A DNA stretch of 24,995 bases from CAZMXP01 sp964570285 (GTDB taxonomy: Bacteria; Planctomycetota; PLA2). The DNA is taken from contig CAZMXP010000066.1 in NCBI GenBank assembly GCA_964570285.1, positions 1 through 24,995 on the forward strand, written 5' to 3'. Under the pieces are notes generated by a model, which ran no database searches, was not told the origin of the DNA, and saw only the letters and a list, made by a program, of their open reading frames with translations. Each line of letters begins with the position of its first letter. Within the stretch, counting starts at the first letter, position 1. This document shows positions 9,851 to 19,200 of the stretch, one piece after another. Position numbers and translations under genes: made by a program.

Positions 9851-9861
9851 CAGTTCGTCAC
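9844..9861 (+). promoter_or_regulatory. Pho-box-like direct repeat, candidate response-regulator site
   Basis: TGTCA (9845-9849) and CGTCA (9856-9860) are spaced 11 bases apart, the spacing used by OmpR/PhoB-family dimers. The first half-site overlaps the -35 of the regulator promoter. The match to the PhoB consensus outside the half-sites is poor. Confidence 0.35.
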
Positions 9862-9872
9862 AAAGTCTCGCG

Positions 9873-9878
9873 TAGGAT
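9873..9878 (+). promoter_or_regulatory. Candidate -10 hexamer of the gene at 9885
   Basis: TAGGAT is followed by exactly six bases and then the ATG at 9885, which places the predicted transcription start on the A of the start codon. There is no clear -35; the Pho-box-like repeat lies 12-29 bases upstream. Confidence 0.35.
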
Positions 9879-9884
9879 GGCGGC

Positions 9885-11672
9885 ATGAAGGGCGCGCTCC
9901 TGCCGCTCCTCTTCGGGGCGGTCCTGCTCGCGGCCGGGCTCGTGCTCTACCTGGCGATGGGGGAGGGGCCCGGGGAGGGGCGGAGCGAGCGGGAGGCGAC
10001 CGCCTACGAGGCGGCCCGGGAGCGGGAGAGGCCGCCCGCGGAGCGGCCGAAGGAGCCGAGGACGCCGCGGCCCCCGGGCCCCCCCCGCTTCGCCGTCGAA
10101 GGCGTCGTGACCGACCCGGAGCGCCGACCCATCGCCGGCGCCCGGCTGCTGTCGGAGGTGACCGACGCGCGCGGTCGCTATGCGGTCACCCTCGAAGGGC
10201 CGCGCTTTGTCTACGACCTCTGGGCCGTCGGCTACCTGCCGGTGGTCGGCGAGGAGGAGGTGCTCGAGGGGGAGGGGCCGTGGACGCGCGACTTCGTGCT
10301 CCAGCCGGCGCCGACGCTGCGCGGGCGCGTCACCGCGGAGGGGGGGGCGCCGGTCGCCGGGGCGGTGGTCTATGCGATCGCGGCGGACCGGCTGCTGCTC
10401 GACAGCCGCACCGTCGCGAACTCGACGGAGACCGACGCGGACGGGCGCTACGCGTTCCCGGGGTTCGACGTCGAGCGGACGGATGTCGGCGTGCGGGCGC
10501 GGGGGTTCCTGCCCTCGCTCGTGCCCGACGTCGCGATCGCGCGTGGCGTGCTCGACGTCGTGCTGCAACGGGGGCGCAGCGTGACGGTGGTGATCGAGGG
10601 CGAGCCGCCGCACCATGTCAGCGTGACCGCGAGCGATTCCAGGCTCCGCCGCATGCTGCTTCCGCCGGGGGGGCTCACCGCCCTGGCCGACGCCCTCGTG
10701 GGACGGACGCTGGCCGCCTTCCCCGTGATCGAGACGCCCGTGGAGGGCCGCGCCGTCCTCTCGGGGATCGGGCCTGGGCCGGCGGACTTCGCCGCGCTCC
10801 TCTCGTTGCCGGAGGAGGCGGTCCTCGACTCGACCGCCGACGTCGTCGCGCTGCGGTTCGCGAGGACCCGGCGCATGAAGATCCACGTCAGGGACGCGAC
10901 CACCGGCGGCGCCCTCGAACCGCGCCGCGAGCGGCTCTCGGGCGCCGCCGCGCCGGTCGAGGTGGTGGGGGACGGCGAGGACGCTCTCGTGCCTGCCGAC
11001 GGGCGCCGCCACACGCTCCGGTTCAGCCTCGACGGCTACGAGACGGCGGAGTTGCCGCTCCCCGCGGAGGGCGATCTCGAGGTCCTGATGCACCCGGTCG
11101 CCGAGGGGGAGGTCGGCACCTTCCATCTGATGTTCGAGCCGGAGTTGCGCGGCAGGGTCGCCATCGTCGGGCGCGGCCCGGGCGGCCGCCGCGCGTTCGA
11201 GCGCTTCGTCGAGGCGCCCGACCGCGAGGGGCGCTGGACGCCGGAGCCCGTGCCGGTCGGGGAGTACACGCTCTCGGTGCTCGCGAGCGGCATGGTGCCG
11301 GTCGAGCTGCCGCGCGTCGTCATCGTGCGCGGCCACAGGGAGACCTTCCGCGTCGCGCTTTCCGCGGGCGGCGGCCTCGAATTCAAGGTGACCGATGCGG
11401 AGGGCAGCCTGCTCGACAAGGTCTACCTGCTGCTGAAGGACGCCGCGGGCCGGGAGATCGACGTGCAGATCCTGTCGCGCGTGAGCGAGGGGCGCGGCTT
11501 CCTGTCGATCAACTTCCTGCCGTCGGCGGCCTCGGCGCGTGCCGACAGCGGGCTCGCCGAGGGGCCCTACACCCTCGCCGTCTACCGCGAGGGCTACGCG
11601 CGGGGGGAGCAGGCCTTCACCGTGCGCGGCACGGAGGTCGCGCAGGTCGCTATCGCCCTTCGGCGGGAGTGA
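9885..11672 (+). CDS. Membrane-anchored protein with carboxypeptidase-regulatory-like repeats
   Basis: This 595-aa protein has an N-terminal membrane segment (residues 4-27) with no clear cleavage site. A proline/charged linker follows (about 30-66; PPAERPKEP, TPRPPGPP), so the rest is held outside the inner membrane. Two CarboxypepD_reg-like beta-sandwich modules come next (about 67-140 and 140-230). Each has the pattern G-x-V-T-D...P-I-A-G-A ... D-A-R-G-R-Y and D-A-D-G-R-Y-A-F-P-G. Less clear modules follow to the end (YTLSVLASGMVPVELP, YTLAVYREGYARG). Such modules are structural and appear on cell-surface proteins; no catalytic residues are seen. Its last 23 bases overlap the end of the convergent DUF4388 gene. 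It is divergent from the two-component operon and may share its control region. Confidence 0.78.
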   Translation: MKGALLPLLFGAVLLAAGLVLYLAMGEGPGEGRSEREATAYEAARERERPPAERPKEPRTPRPPGPPRFAVEGVVTDPERRPIAGARLLSEVTDARGRYAVTLEGPRFVYDLWAVGYLPVVGEEEVLEGEGPWTRDFVLQPAPTLRGRVTAEGGAPVAGAVVYAIAADRLLLDSRTVANSTETDADGRYAFPGFDVERTDVGVRARGFLPSLVPDVAIARGVLDVVLQRGRSVTVVIEGEPPHHVSVTASDSRLRRMLLPPGGLTALADALVGRTLAAFPVIETPVEGRAVLSGIGPGPADFAALLSLPEEAVLDSTADVVALRFARTRRMKIHVRDATTGGALEPRRERLSGAAAPVEVVGDGEDALVPADGRRHTLRFSLDGYETAELPLPAEGDLEVLMHPVAEGEVGTFHLMFEPELRGRVAIVGRGPGGRRAFERFVEAPDREGRWTPEPVPVGEYTLSVLASGMVPVELPRVVIVRGHRETFRVALSAGGGLEFKVTDAEGSLLDKVYLLLKDAAGREIDVQILSRVSEGRGFLSINFLPSAASARADSGLAEGPYTLAVYREGYARGEQAFTVRGTEVAQVAIALRRE

Positions 11673-13449
11673 CGCCGCCCGGGCGGCGGTTCGCGATCTC
11701 GACGAGCAGGCGGTCGCGCTCGCTGCGCCAGAGGTCGGCGAGGTCGCCGGGGAGCTTGACCTCCGCGAGGCGACGCAGGCGCTGTTCGGCGAGGTCGGGC
11801 TTTCGCGCGAGCGTCATCTGGATGCGCTGGAGCTGCTCCATCAGCAGGGCGGCGGCGGTCTCCTCGGCGTGGCCCGCGGCCCGCGTCCACGGGAAGTCGA
11901 GGGCGACCGCGGCGTGGTTGCCGAGCGTGAGGATCAGCGACTCGTCGCTCGGGTCCTGCGCGAGGCCGCAGGTGCCCGCGCGCGCCGCCGCCGCGAGCGC
12001 GTCCTGTCCGTACCACTCCCGCGAGAGCTGCCAGCCGAGCAGCCCGAGCACGACGCTGCACGCGGCGAGCGCGAGGCGCCGGCGGCGCCGCATCCGGAGC
12101 TGGCGCACGCGCCCGGACTCGATCTCGGCGACCCGGTCCGTCGCCTCGGCGCACTCGCGGTCCACAGCGAGCACGTTCCGGTAGTAGTCGAGCGCCTTGT
12201 CCCAGGAGTTCCGTCCCCACGCGCGGCGGGCGAGCACGAGCAGCTCGCGGGCGGCCTGCTTGGGCTCGTGCAGCTTCACGTAGGTCGCGGCGAGCGCCTC
12301 GCGCAGCGCGTAGCTCTCCTCGTCGCGGGCGAGCAGGCGCTGGTAGACCTCGAGCGCCTCCTCCTGCATGCCCTGCGACGCGAACGCCTCGGCGAGGCGC
12401 CGCCCCGCCTTCATGAACTCCGACCGGTCGCCCCGCCCGTCGTGGATCGCGACGATGCGCTCCAGCGTGTCGGTGTCGTAGGGGACGAGCACCGCCGCGC
12501 GCTCGTACGCATCCCTCGCCGGGTCGAGGTCGCCGCGCTCCTCGTGCGCGTAGGCGAGCCGCTTCAGCTCGCGGGCGGCGTCGTTCTTCCTCCCGCCGCG
12601 CTCGAAGAGGCGCACCAGCTCGCGCCGCGACTCGAGGTCGCCCGCCTCGCGCTCGAGCGCCGACTCGAGATAGCCCGCGGCGCGGTGGATCTCCCCGGCG
12701 GCGCCCGCGCGCCGCGCGAGCTCGCGCAGGTGCTCCGCCGTCGCGCGCTCGACGAGGCCCGCCGCCGCGAGCGCGGCGATCGCCTTCATCACGTGGAAGC
12801 GCGTCTGGGGAAGCTCGGCCAGCAGCGCGCGCACGTCGCGGGTGCCGTCGAGCAGCGCGAGGATCTCCTCCGTGCCGGGCGGGACCTCCGCCCCGCCCGC
12901 GGCGGCGGTCGCGAGGAAGATCTCGCGCTCGGAGGAGATGTGGCGCGAGATCGACTCCCACTCGTCGAGCCGGCGCGCCGCCTCCATCGCGAGCGCCATC
13001 GCGTCGATCGCGATCTCGAGGCCCGTCTGCTCCGCGTCGAAGTCCCTCGCGCCGGGCCTGCCCTCCTCGAAGACGAAGGAGGCCTCCCGCCACCCGAAGA
13101 GGGCGATCACCTCCTCCTCGATGCGGTCGCGCACCGCGGCCGCGAAGCGCGCCTCGTCGAAGCCCTCCTCGCGGCGCAGCGCGCGCAGCAGCGTCAGCCG
13201 GCGCCGGCGCCGGCGCGTGCCCGAGATCACCGCCGGGTCGATCGCGCCGCTCCGCTCCGCGATCGCCTCGTAGTCGAAGGCGCGCTCCTCGCCGTCGCAG
13301 CGGAACGCGCGGATCTTGCCCTCCTCGATCCACAGCGCGACCTGCCGCTCCCGTTCGCGCACGGCCAGCACGCCGCTCAGGCGGTTGAACGCGACATTCT
13401 GGAAGACCTCGGGGAGTCCGATGGTCGTGAGTTCGCCGGCGAAGCCCAT
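11650..13449 (-). CDS. DUF4388 domain protein with TPR repeats and a transmembrane segment
   Basis: This 599-aa protein starts with a DUF4388 domain (residues 1 to about 110; ELTTIGLPEVFQNVAFNRLS, GVLAVRERERQVALWIEEGK). The family is common in Myxococcota, Planctomycetota and relatives, often in regulatory or gliding/signalling proteins. Residues about 240-450 form TPR-like helical pairs (AARELKRLAYAHEERGDLDP, EEALEVYQRLLARDEESYAL). An arginine-rich stop (RMRRRRR) and one membrane helix follow at about 457-475, so the TPR part faces the cytoplasm and the C-terminal 120 residues lie outside. The ATG at 13449 is chosen because DUF4388 begins there; the frame is open further upstream but the added residues look non-coding. 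The 3' end overlaps the convergent gene by 23 bases. The role is unknown, perhaps a membrane signalling scaffold. Confidence 0.8.
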   Translation of the reverse strand: MGFAGELTTIGLPEVFQNVAFNRLSGVLAVRERERQVALWIEEGKIRAFRCDGEERAFDYEAIAERSGAIDPAVISGTRRRRRRLTLLRALRREEGFDEARFAAAVRDRIEEEVIALFGWREASFVFEEGRPGARDFDAEQTGLEIAIDAMALAMEAARRLDEWESISRHISSEREIFLATAAAGGAEVPPGTEEILALLDGTRDVRALLAELPQTRFHVMKAIAALAAAGLVERATAEHLRELARRAGAAGEIHRAAGYLESALEREAGDLESRRELVRLFERGGRKNDAARELKRLAYAHEERGDLDPARDAYERAAVLVPYDTDTLERIVAIHDGRGDRSEFMKAGRRLAEAFASQGMQEEALEVYQRLLARDEESYALREALAATYVKLHEPKQAARELLVLARRAWGRNSWDKALDYYRNVLAVDRECAEATDRVAEIESGRVRQLRMRRRRRLALAACSVVLGLLGWQLSREWYGQDALAAAARAGTCGLAQDPSDESLILTLGNHAAVALDFPWTRAAGHAEETAAALLMEQLQRIQMTLARKPDLAEQRLRRLAEVKLPGDLADLWRSERDRLLVEIANRRPGGVTPAEGR

Positions 13450-13540
13450 GGGTTGACGGAGGCGGGCCCCGCGCGCACGCGGCCCGGATCGTCCTATCGG
13501 CATCCGCGGCCCCGCGGCCAAGCCCCCGCGCCCCCCGGTG

Positions 13541-13557
13541 ATTTTTTTGCACCCTGT
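13541..13557 (+). other. T7 tract flanked by GGTG/CACC inverted repeat
   Basis: GGTG and CACC frame a run of seven T (about 13545-13551), making an AT-rich island in an otherwise GC-rich 199-base divergent gap. It could be an upstream promoter element or a regulator site. It lacks the hairpin-then-T order of an intrinsic terminator. Confidence 0.25.
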
Positions 13558-13592
13558 CCACGGAATACGACGCGGGAACACGCACGCGGGGC

Positions 13593-13622
13593 ATGACGGC
13601 GAGGGCGCGCCCCCGCTATAAT
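13593..13622 (+). promoter_or_regulatory. Sigma70-type promoter for the secreted-protein cluster
   Basis: A perfect TATAAT (13617-13622) is preceded by ATGACG (13593-13598) at 18-base spacing. The ATG at 13649 is 26 bases further on, with a GAGG-type ribosome binding site between. This is the best -10 match in the window. Confidence 0.55.
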
Positions 13623-13648
13623 CGCGCCCCAGTGAGGACGAGGCGAGG

Positions 13649-14437
13649 ATGAGGTGCGGCGGGGTCGTACTCCGGGCGCGCGCGGGCGTGAGCTTGCCGC
13701 TGCTGCTGTTGGCGCTGGCGCTGCCCGCCCCGGCGGCGCGCGCCGACCTCTTCACCGCCTCGGATCCCATCTTCGGGCGCCCCGTCCTGCTGCGGGGCAA
13801 TCTCGAGCTCTTCACCTACCGGCCCGACGTGACGGTCGAGCGGCCGTGGATCGCGCGCCAGCTGGCCCGGGACCGCTCCTACGGCAGCGGGACCGCGGCG
13901 GCCTCGATCCTCTCCGACCGCCGGGCGATGGACGCGTCGGTGGCGTCGAACGACTACGCCTCGGCCTACTCCGTGGAGGCGACCAGCGCCGCGGCCGCGG
14001 ACGCGAGCCTGCGGACGGGAGGCACCGATGACATCCTGGCCGAGCGGGCGCTCGCGGGCGCGCTGGGGGACCACACCGTCTCGGAGGAGGAGATGATGGC
14101 GCTCGTCGCGCAGGTGCCCGGCTTCGCCGTCGCCCTCGCGGACGCCCTCACGACGTTCAGCGACAGCGCGCTGCGTCTCGCCGTCAACCTCCGGCGCTTC
14201 CTCGGGGGCAAGGGCGCGATCGACTGGGCCGCCGTCTTCCGGAACCGCGAGGCCCTGTCGCACAGGCGCGCCGAGGCCCTCGCGAAGTCCGGCGGGCACT
14301 TCGCCTCGAAGACCGACGAGATCGAGGATGCGGCCCAGAGGGGCGCGAGCGTCAAACGGGCGGTGCGCTCCGCGCTCAAGATCGTCCTCGGGGTCGGCAT
14401 CGGCCTCCTCCTCTGGCTGCTCGTGCGCCGGATGTAG
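13649..14437 (+). CDS. Secreted, C-terminally membrane-anchored protein of unknown function
   Basis: I do not recognise this 262-aa protein. It has a signal peptide (residues 1 to about 32; LPLLLLALALPAPAARA before DLF). An extracytoplasmic region of about 205 residues follows. It has a proline-containing start (DPIFGRPVLLRGNLELFTYR), an alanine/serine-rich middle (about 85-125) and helices to about 230. A hydrophobic segment with an arginine end lies at about 241-260 (VLGVGIGLLLWLLVRRM), which suggests a tail in the inner membrane with the bulk in the periplasm. The start has a GAGGCGAGG just before the ATG and follows a good promoter. Two further secreted proteins lie downstream on the same strand with gaps of 29 and 48 bases, so they may form an operon. 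Confidence 0.75.
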   Translation: MRCGGVVLRARAGVSLPLLLLALALPAPAARADLFTASDPIFGRPVLLRGNLELFTYRPDVTVERPWIARQLARDRSYGSGTAAASILSDRRAMDASVASNDYASAYSVEATSAAAADASLRTGGTDDILAERALAGALGDHTVSEEEMMALVAQVPGFAVALADALTTFSDSALRLAVNLRRFLGGKGAIDWAAVFRNREALSHRRAEALAKSGGHFASKTDEIEDAAQRGASVKRAVRSALKIVLGVGIGLLLWLLVRRM

Positions 14438-14455
14438 CCGCGCGCCCCGCCGCCC

Positions 14456-14461
14456 GATAAG
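14456..14461 (+). promoter_or_regulatory. Candidate -10 hexamer or close ribosome binding site before the peptidase gene
   Basis: GATAAG lies 5 bases before the ATG at 14467. The same bases plus GGGG could be a Shine-Dalgarno sequence, but then the spacing to the ATG would be unusually short. The two readings cannot be separated here. Confidence 0.25.
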
Positions 14462-14466
14462 GGGGC

Positions 14467-16230
14467 ATGCGGGCCCTCGCCCTCGCCCTCCTGCTCGGGG
14501 TCGCCGCCGCCGACGAGATCGTGCTCAAGAGCGGCGGACGCATCTCCTGCGAGGTCGTCGAGGTGCGCGAGACGACCGTGCTCGTGCGCCTGCCGAACGG
14601 CTCGATGGAGATCGAGCGCTCGCGCATCGAGGCGATCGTGCGCGAGGCGAGCGGCGACTACCTCGGCCGCGAGGCGACGGGCCGCCTCAGGACGGGCTCC
14701 GCCGAGAGCGCCGTCGCCCTCTTCGAGAGGGCCCTGCGCGAGGATCCCTCCAGCGCGGTCGCCCGCGCGGGCCTGCTCGACGCGCTGCTCGCGCACGGCA
14801 GCGACCTGGCCGGGCGCTTCCTCCTCGACGAGGCCTGGGCCGCGAGCGAGCGCATGCTCGGCCTCGCGGCCGGTCACGAGGGGGCGCGGGGGCTGAGGAG
14901 GCGCATCGAGGCGGAGCGCGCCGAGAACGACCGGATCGCGGCCCGCGCGCGGGATCTCCTCGAGCGCGCCGACTTCGAAGGCGCGCTGCCGGTGCTCGAG
15001 GGCTGGCGCCTGCGCCGCCCGCCGGGGGACCCGGCGGCGCGCTCCGCGCTCGCGGCGGCCCACATCGGGTGCGGCAACGCGCGCCTCCGGGCGGAGGACC
15101 CGCGCGGCGCGATCGACCACTTCCGCGCCGCCGCGTCGTACGGGGAGTCCAGGCGCGTCGAGGAGGCGCTCTTCCTGCTCCGGCCGGTCTCCTTCCTCGA
15201 GGCGCTGCGCAACGGCGAGACCGCGGAGGCGCGCCGTCAGCTCGACTCGATCTCGACGACCTACCCCGATCCCGCCGTCCCGCTCTTCCTGAAGGCGGTG
15301 CTGCACCACGTCACGGGCCGCGTCGAGGAGGCGATCCGCGCCTACGCGGAGGCGGAGCGCGTCGCCGAGCGCGCGCCGGGGCCGCGGAAGGGGCTCGCCT
15401 ACGAGGTCGTGAAGGCGCAGGCCTCCGCGGTGCTGCGCGCCGCGGTCGCGAGGCCGCCCCAGGAGGGGGCTTCCCGCTGGCGCGAGACCTTCCTCGCGCC
15501 GCTGCGCCGGGACGCGTCCGCGCGGCACTTCGTCGTCTACGCGCCCACCGACCGGATGGCCCGAGACCTCTCGGTCGCGGCCGACCGCCTCTTCGGGGAG
15601 ATCGCGCGCGACCTGCTCGGCACCCTCCCCGAGCCCCACCCGATCGAACTCGTCGTGCACGCGTCGCGGCAGGCCTACCTCGCCGCCGACCAGGTGCCGC
15701 CGGGCAGCCCGTGGGCGGCCATCATGATCTCGCGCGAGAAGACCGGCGGCGTCTGCTACGACACGCTCGACGAGAAGGGCGAGGCGATCGTGCGCATCGA
15801 GGTCTACTCCGACGCGGCATCCCTGCTCGAGGACACGCTGCCGCACGAGATCACGCACGCCGTGCAGCGGCGCGGGCTCGCCGTCTACCGCCGCGCGCAC
15901 TGGCTCGACGAGGCGCTCGCGATGCAGCGCGAATCCGAGGCGTCGAGGGCGCGCCGCATCGCCGGCGCCCGCCGCGCGCCGGCGATGATCCCCCTGCCGG
16001 AGCTGCTCTCGCTGAAGAGCACGCCGCCCGACCGCATGGAACTCTTCTACGACCAGGCGTGCGCCCTCGCGGAGTTCCTGCGCGCGCGCGGCAGCGCCTC
16101 GGGGTGGCGCCGCTTCCTCGACGCGTTCGCCCGCGGCCCCGTCGAGGCGGCGCTGCGCGACGCCTGCGCGATCGGCGACCTCGACACGCTCGAGCGCCTC
16201 TTCCGCGACTGGCTCGCGGCGGGCCGCTGA
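14467..16230 (+). CDS. Secreted TPR protein with a C-terminal MA-like (HEXXH) metallopeptidase domain
   Basis: This 587-aa protein has a short signal peptide (residues 1-15). A small beta domain follows (about 16-57; DEIVLKSGGRISCEVVEVRE) of the kind found at the start of many planctomycete-type secreted TPR proteins. Residues about 70-340 are TPR-like helices (AVALFERALREDPSSAVARA, GDPAARSALAAAHIGCGNAR). The C-terminal domain from about 350 resembles the peptidase-MA family. It contains HEITH (H460, E461, H464) and a downstream glutamate E482 in WLDEALAM, the third zinc ligand of gluzincins. Just before it is the strand IELVVHASRQAYLAA. All catalytic residues are present, so a periplasmic or surface peptidase is likely; the target is unknown. 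It ends 48 bases before the giant lipoprotein gene. Confidence 0.82.
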   Translation: MRALALALLLGVAAADEIVLKSGGRISCEVVEVRETTVLVRLPNGSMEIERSRIEAIVREASGDYLGREATGRLRTGSAESAVALFERALREDPSSAVARAGLLDALLAHGSDLAGRFLLDEAWAASERMLGLAAGHEGARGLRRRIEAERAENDRIAARARDLLERADFEGALPVLEGWRLRRPPGDPAARSALAAAHIGCGNARLRAEDPRGAIDHFRAAASYGESRRVEEALFLLRPVSFLEALRNGETAEARRQLDSISTTYPDPAVPLFLKAVLHHVTGRVEEAIRAYAEAERVAERAPGPRKGLAYEVVKAQASAVLRAAVARPPQEGASRWRETFLAPLRRDASARHFVVYAPTDRMARDLSVAADRLFGEIARDLLGTLPEPHPIELVVHASRQAYLAADQVPPGSPWAAIMISREKTGGVCYDTLDEKGEAIVRIEVYSDAASLLEDTLPHEITHAVQRRGLAVYRRAHWLDEALAMQRESEASRARRIAGARRAPAMIPLPELLSLKSTPPDRMELFYDQACALAEFLRARGSASGWRRFLDAFARGPVEAALRDACAIGDLDTLERLFRDWLAAGR

Positions 16231-16256
16231 CAGCGTCCCCGCCCCCGGGATAAGCT
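16227..16256 (+). promoter_or_regulatory. Sigma70-type promoter of the giant lipoprotein gene
   Basis: CTGACA (16227-16232, overlapping the stop codon of the peptidase gene) is a 5/6 match to -35. After 18 bases comes TAAGCT (16251-16256). The ATG is 22 bases further on, with AGGAG at 16266-16270. Confidence 0.45.
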
Positions 16257-16271
16257 CTAGGCCCTAGGAGC
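16254..16271 (+). promoter_or_regulatory. Small hairpin that would cover the ribosome binding site
   Basis: GCTCTA (16254-16259) can pair with TA-G-GAGC (16265-16271, G67 bulged) around a 5-base loop. The AGGAG Shine-Dalgarno (16266-16270) lies in the 3' arm. It is short and could be chance. Confidence 0.25.
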
Positions 16272-16278
16272 GAGTCCT

Positions 16279-19200
16279 ATGCACGCGCGTCGCCTGGTCC
16301 TGATGCTCGCGTTGGGGTCTTTGGGTTGCGGCGGCACGGAGCCGCCGGCCATCACGTGGCGGGCGCCGCCGGGATCCGCCATCGCGCCGCGCGTGACGCC
16401 GGTGGCGGATCTCGCGGCGCTGCCGCGGGCGGGCGCGGTCGCCGCGGCGGGGGTGTTCGAGCCGTCCGGTCTCCAGATCCCCGGCGGGCTCGAGGTGACC
16501 TGGCCGCTCCGGTCGCCGCGCAGGGCCGGCGAGCGGCTCCTGATCGCGGTGCTGGACGAGGCGGCGCGCGCGTGGCGCCCCACCGGCGAGCGCGCCACCG
16601 TCGGCCTGTCGGGGCGCGACGCGAAGGGGACGGTCTACCACTTCTCGACGATCGCGGTGCTGGACGAGCAGGGGGGGAAGGAGGACGAAGGGGAGGAGGG
16701 AGAGGGCGAGGGGGAGCGGGGGCCGCGGATCAAGATCCCCGGATGGAAGTTCCGGACGCTCGCGCCGGAGGTCAGCGACCAGCGGAAGTTCAACGACGAC
16801 GCGAAGCGCGAGGCGGCAAAGCTCCTGCAGCAGAAGCTCGGCGCGGTCGGCGGCGGCAGCGACTACCGCGCGATCGGCGACCTCTTCGCGAAGCACCCGT
16901 TCGCCGAGGTCGAGGCGATCGCGAAGCAGAAGGGCGACAAGCGGCTCGTCAGCGAGGCCGACTCGAGAAAGCTCGGCGCGATGCGCCGGGAGATGATCAA
17001 CCAGGCGATGGGGGAGGCGATCAAGGAGCTCGACCCGAGGGGCGTGCTGACGATCGGCATGCTCGACTCGGGCAACAAGAACAGCGGCATCGCGAGCGAC
17101 GTGGACCAGACGGTCTTCGTCGTGCCGAAGGACGTCGGCGCGCACCTGAGCCCGCCGGTGGACGAGGCGGCGGTGATCCGGCGGTTCAACGAGAAGTTCG
17201 AGCGGAAGTTCGGCGTCACGCCGGAGCGGATGGGCATCGAGAGCCTCAACGGCGCCGACTTCTACCCCGACTGGCGGCAGAAGCAGAGTGTCGCGCGCTT
17301 CGTCGAGGAGGCCGACCGCGTCGTCGACGAGAAGCGCAAGAACCCCGAGGCCTACCGGTCGGAGGGGCAGCTCAAGAGCCAGGCGGAGGGGCGCGGCTAC
17401 GAGGCGCTGCAGGAGCACCACCGGCGCGTCGCCGACCTGCGCGCCAGCGAGGAGAAGATCGAGAACCTGAGCCGCGACCCGCGGCTCTCCGAGGGGGAGC
17501 GGCGCGCGCAGGCCGACGCGGAGACGAGGAGGCTGCTCGAGAAGTACAAGGAGAAGTACCCGGCGGCGAGCCTCGAGGAGCTCCGGGCGAAGCTCTCGCT
17601 CGATTCGCCGTGGACCGAGGTGCGCATCGACCCCCGCACCGGCGCCCCGGTCGTGAGCCAGGTCGAGGACCCCAAGAGCAAGGTGCTCGCGAACCAGCCG
17701 GAGTTCGCGAAGCGGTTCGCCTTCGACGGCGCCTGGGACAACTGGATGATGTTCGAGCACCACCCGCACAACCGGCGCAAGTACCTGCTGCGCAGCGTCG
17801 CGGAGGGGGCCGGCCTCGTCCGGCGGCTGCCGCCCGGCAAGGCGATCTCGACCTTCGAGTACGAGAGGGTCTACGGCGCGGGGGACCACGCGGCCCTCGA
17901 CCGCTTCATCGACGACGTCTACGCGCACAGGCCCGACGAGGCGCGGCGCAAGTACCGCCGCTGCCTCGATGTCGCCGCGCGCGAGCGGCTGCGCCACAAG
18001 GGCGCCCCGAACCCCGCCTCCGGCGCCGACTACTCCGACAAGGAGGTCCTGCGCGAGTACTGGCCGCTGCTGTCGGAGAAGGAGGCGCGCCTCTACGAGG
18101 GCATGTCGAAGGAGGCCTTCGAGGCGACGCTGAAGGAGCGGGCCTTGCGCGCGTGGGAGGCCGACGCCCGCGAGATCATGATCGAGAACCTGCTGCGCAC
18201 CGCCCCGGCCACCGCCGCGATCCTCGACGGCGGGCTCCGCGCGGAGGAGGTCGCGCGGCTGCGCGCGACGCACCCGCACGCGAGCGCCGAGAAGCTCGCC
18301 GCGGCGACGCGCCGCCAGCTCTACCAGGGGTTCCGCGACCTGATGTCGCCCGAGTACGCGAAGTACCTGCACGCGCCGCAGGGGCGGACGCCCCCGGCCC
18401 ACGACCTCGTCCACCGGCTGCTGACGCAGCTCGGCCACCGGGACAGGGCGCTGCACGCCGAGGTGCTGAGGATCGCGCAGGACGCCGCGGCGCTGCGCGT
18501 CCGCACCGACCCCGGCGAGCGCACCTTCCGCCAGGAGGTCGGCGCCTACCTGCACCAGTTCGTCAGCGAGCGCATCGGCGCCGCCGCCGACGTCTACCGC
18601 GAGGCGAAGAAGGGGTTTGCCGAGGGGAAGTACACCAAGGAGTACGTCGGCGAGAAGCTGCTGCACGCGTCGGTGGAGCGCTGGGGCTCGCTGAAGGGCC
18701 AGGTCGCCTCGTCCTTCGGCTGGGACGTGAGGAACGTCCACATGCTGCTCCCGGAGGGCGGGCTGCCCCGCGTCGAGCTCGAGTTCGGCCCGCAGAAGTG
18801 GAGCCTCAAGAAGCTCGCGACCAACATGGCCTGCGCCGGCAACGCCGACTCGGTGCTGCAGGTGATGCTCGCCTACCAGGAGGGCGGCCGGGAGGCGGCC
18901 GCGTGGGCGGCGGGCTTCGAGCTCGTCATGAACGTGCCCGGCGTCGCGCAGGCGAACGCGCTGAAGGACCTCGTCGTCCACAAGCGCCCCGAGGGCGCGG
19001 TGATGCTCGGCTCGGCGATGCTCGTGCCCGGCCTCGGGCAGGCCTTCGTGCTGATCAGCATCGGCAAGACGAGCGTGATGCTGCTCGGCAACGCGGTGCT
19101 CCAGCCGCTGCACGACGACGACGGGGACAAGCTCTACCAGGGCTTCCTCGGCACCGAGAACGGGTTCAGGGCGGTGCAGCAGTCGCAACGGTGCAACCTG

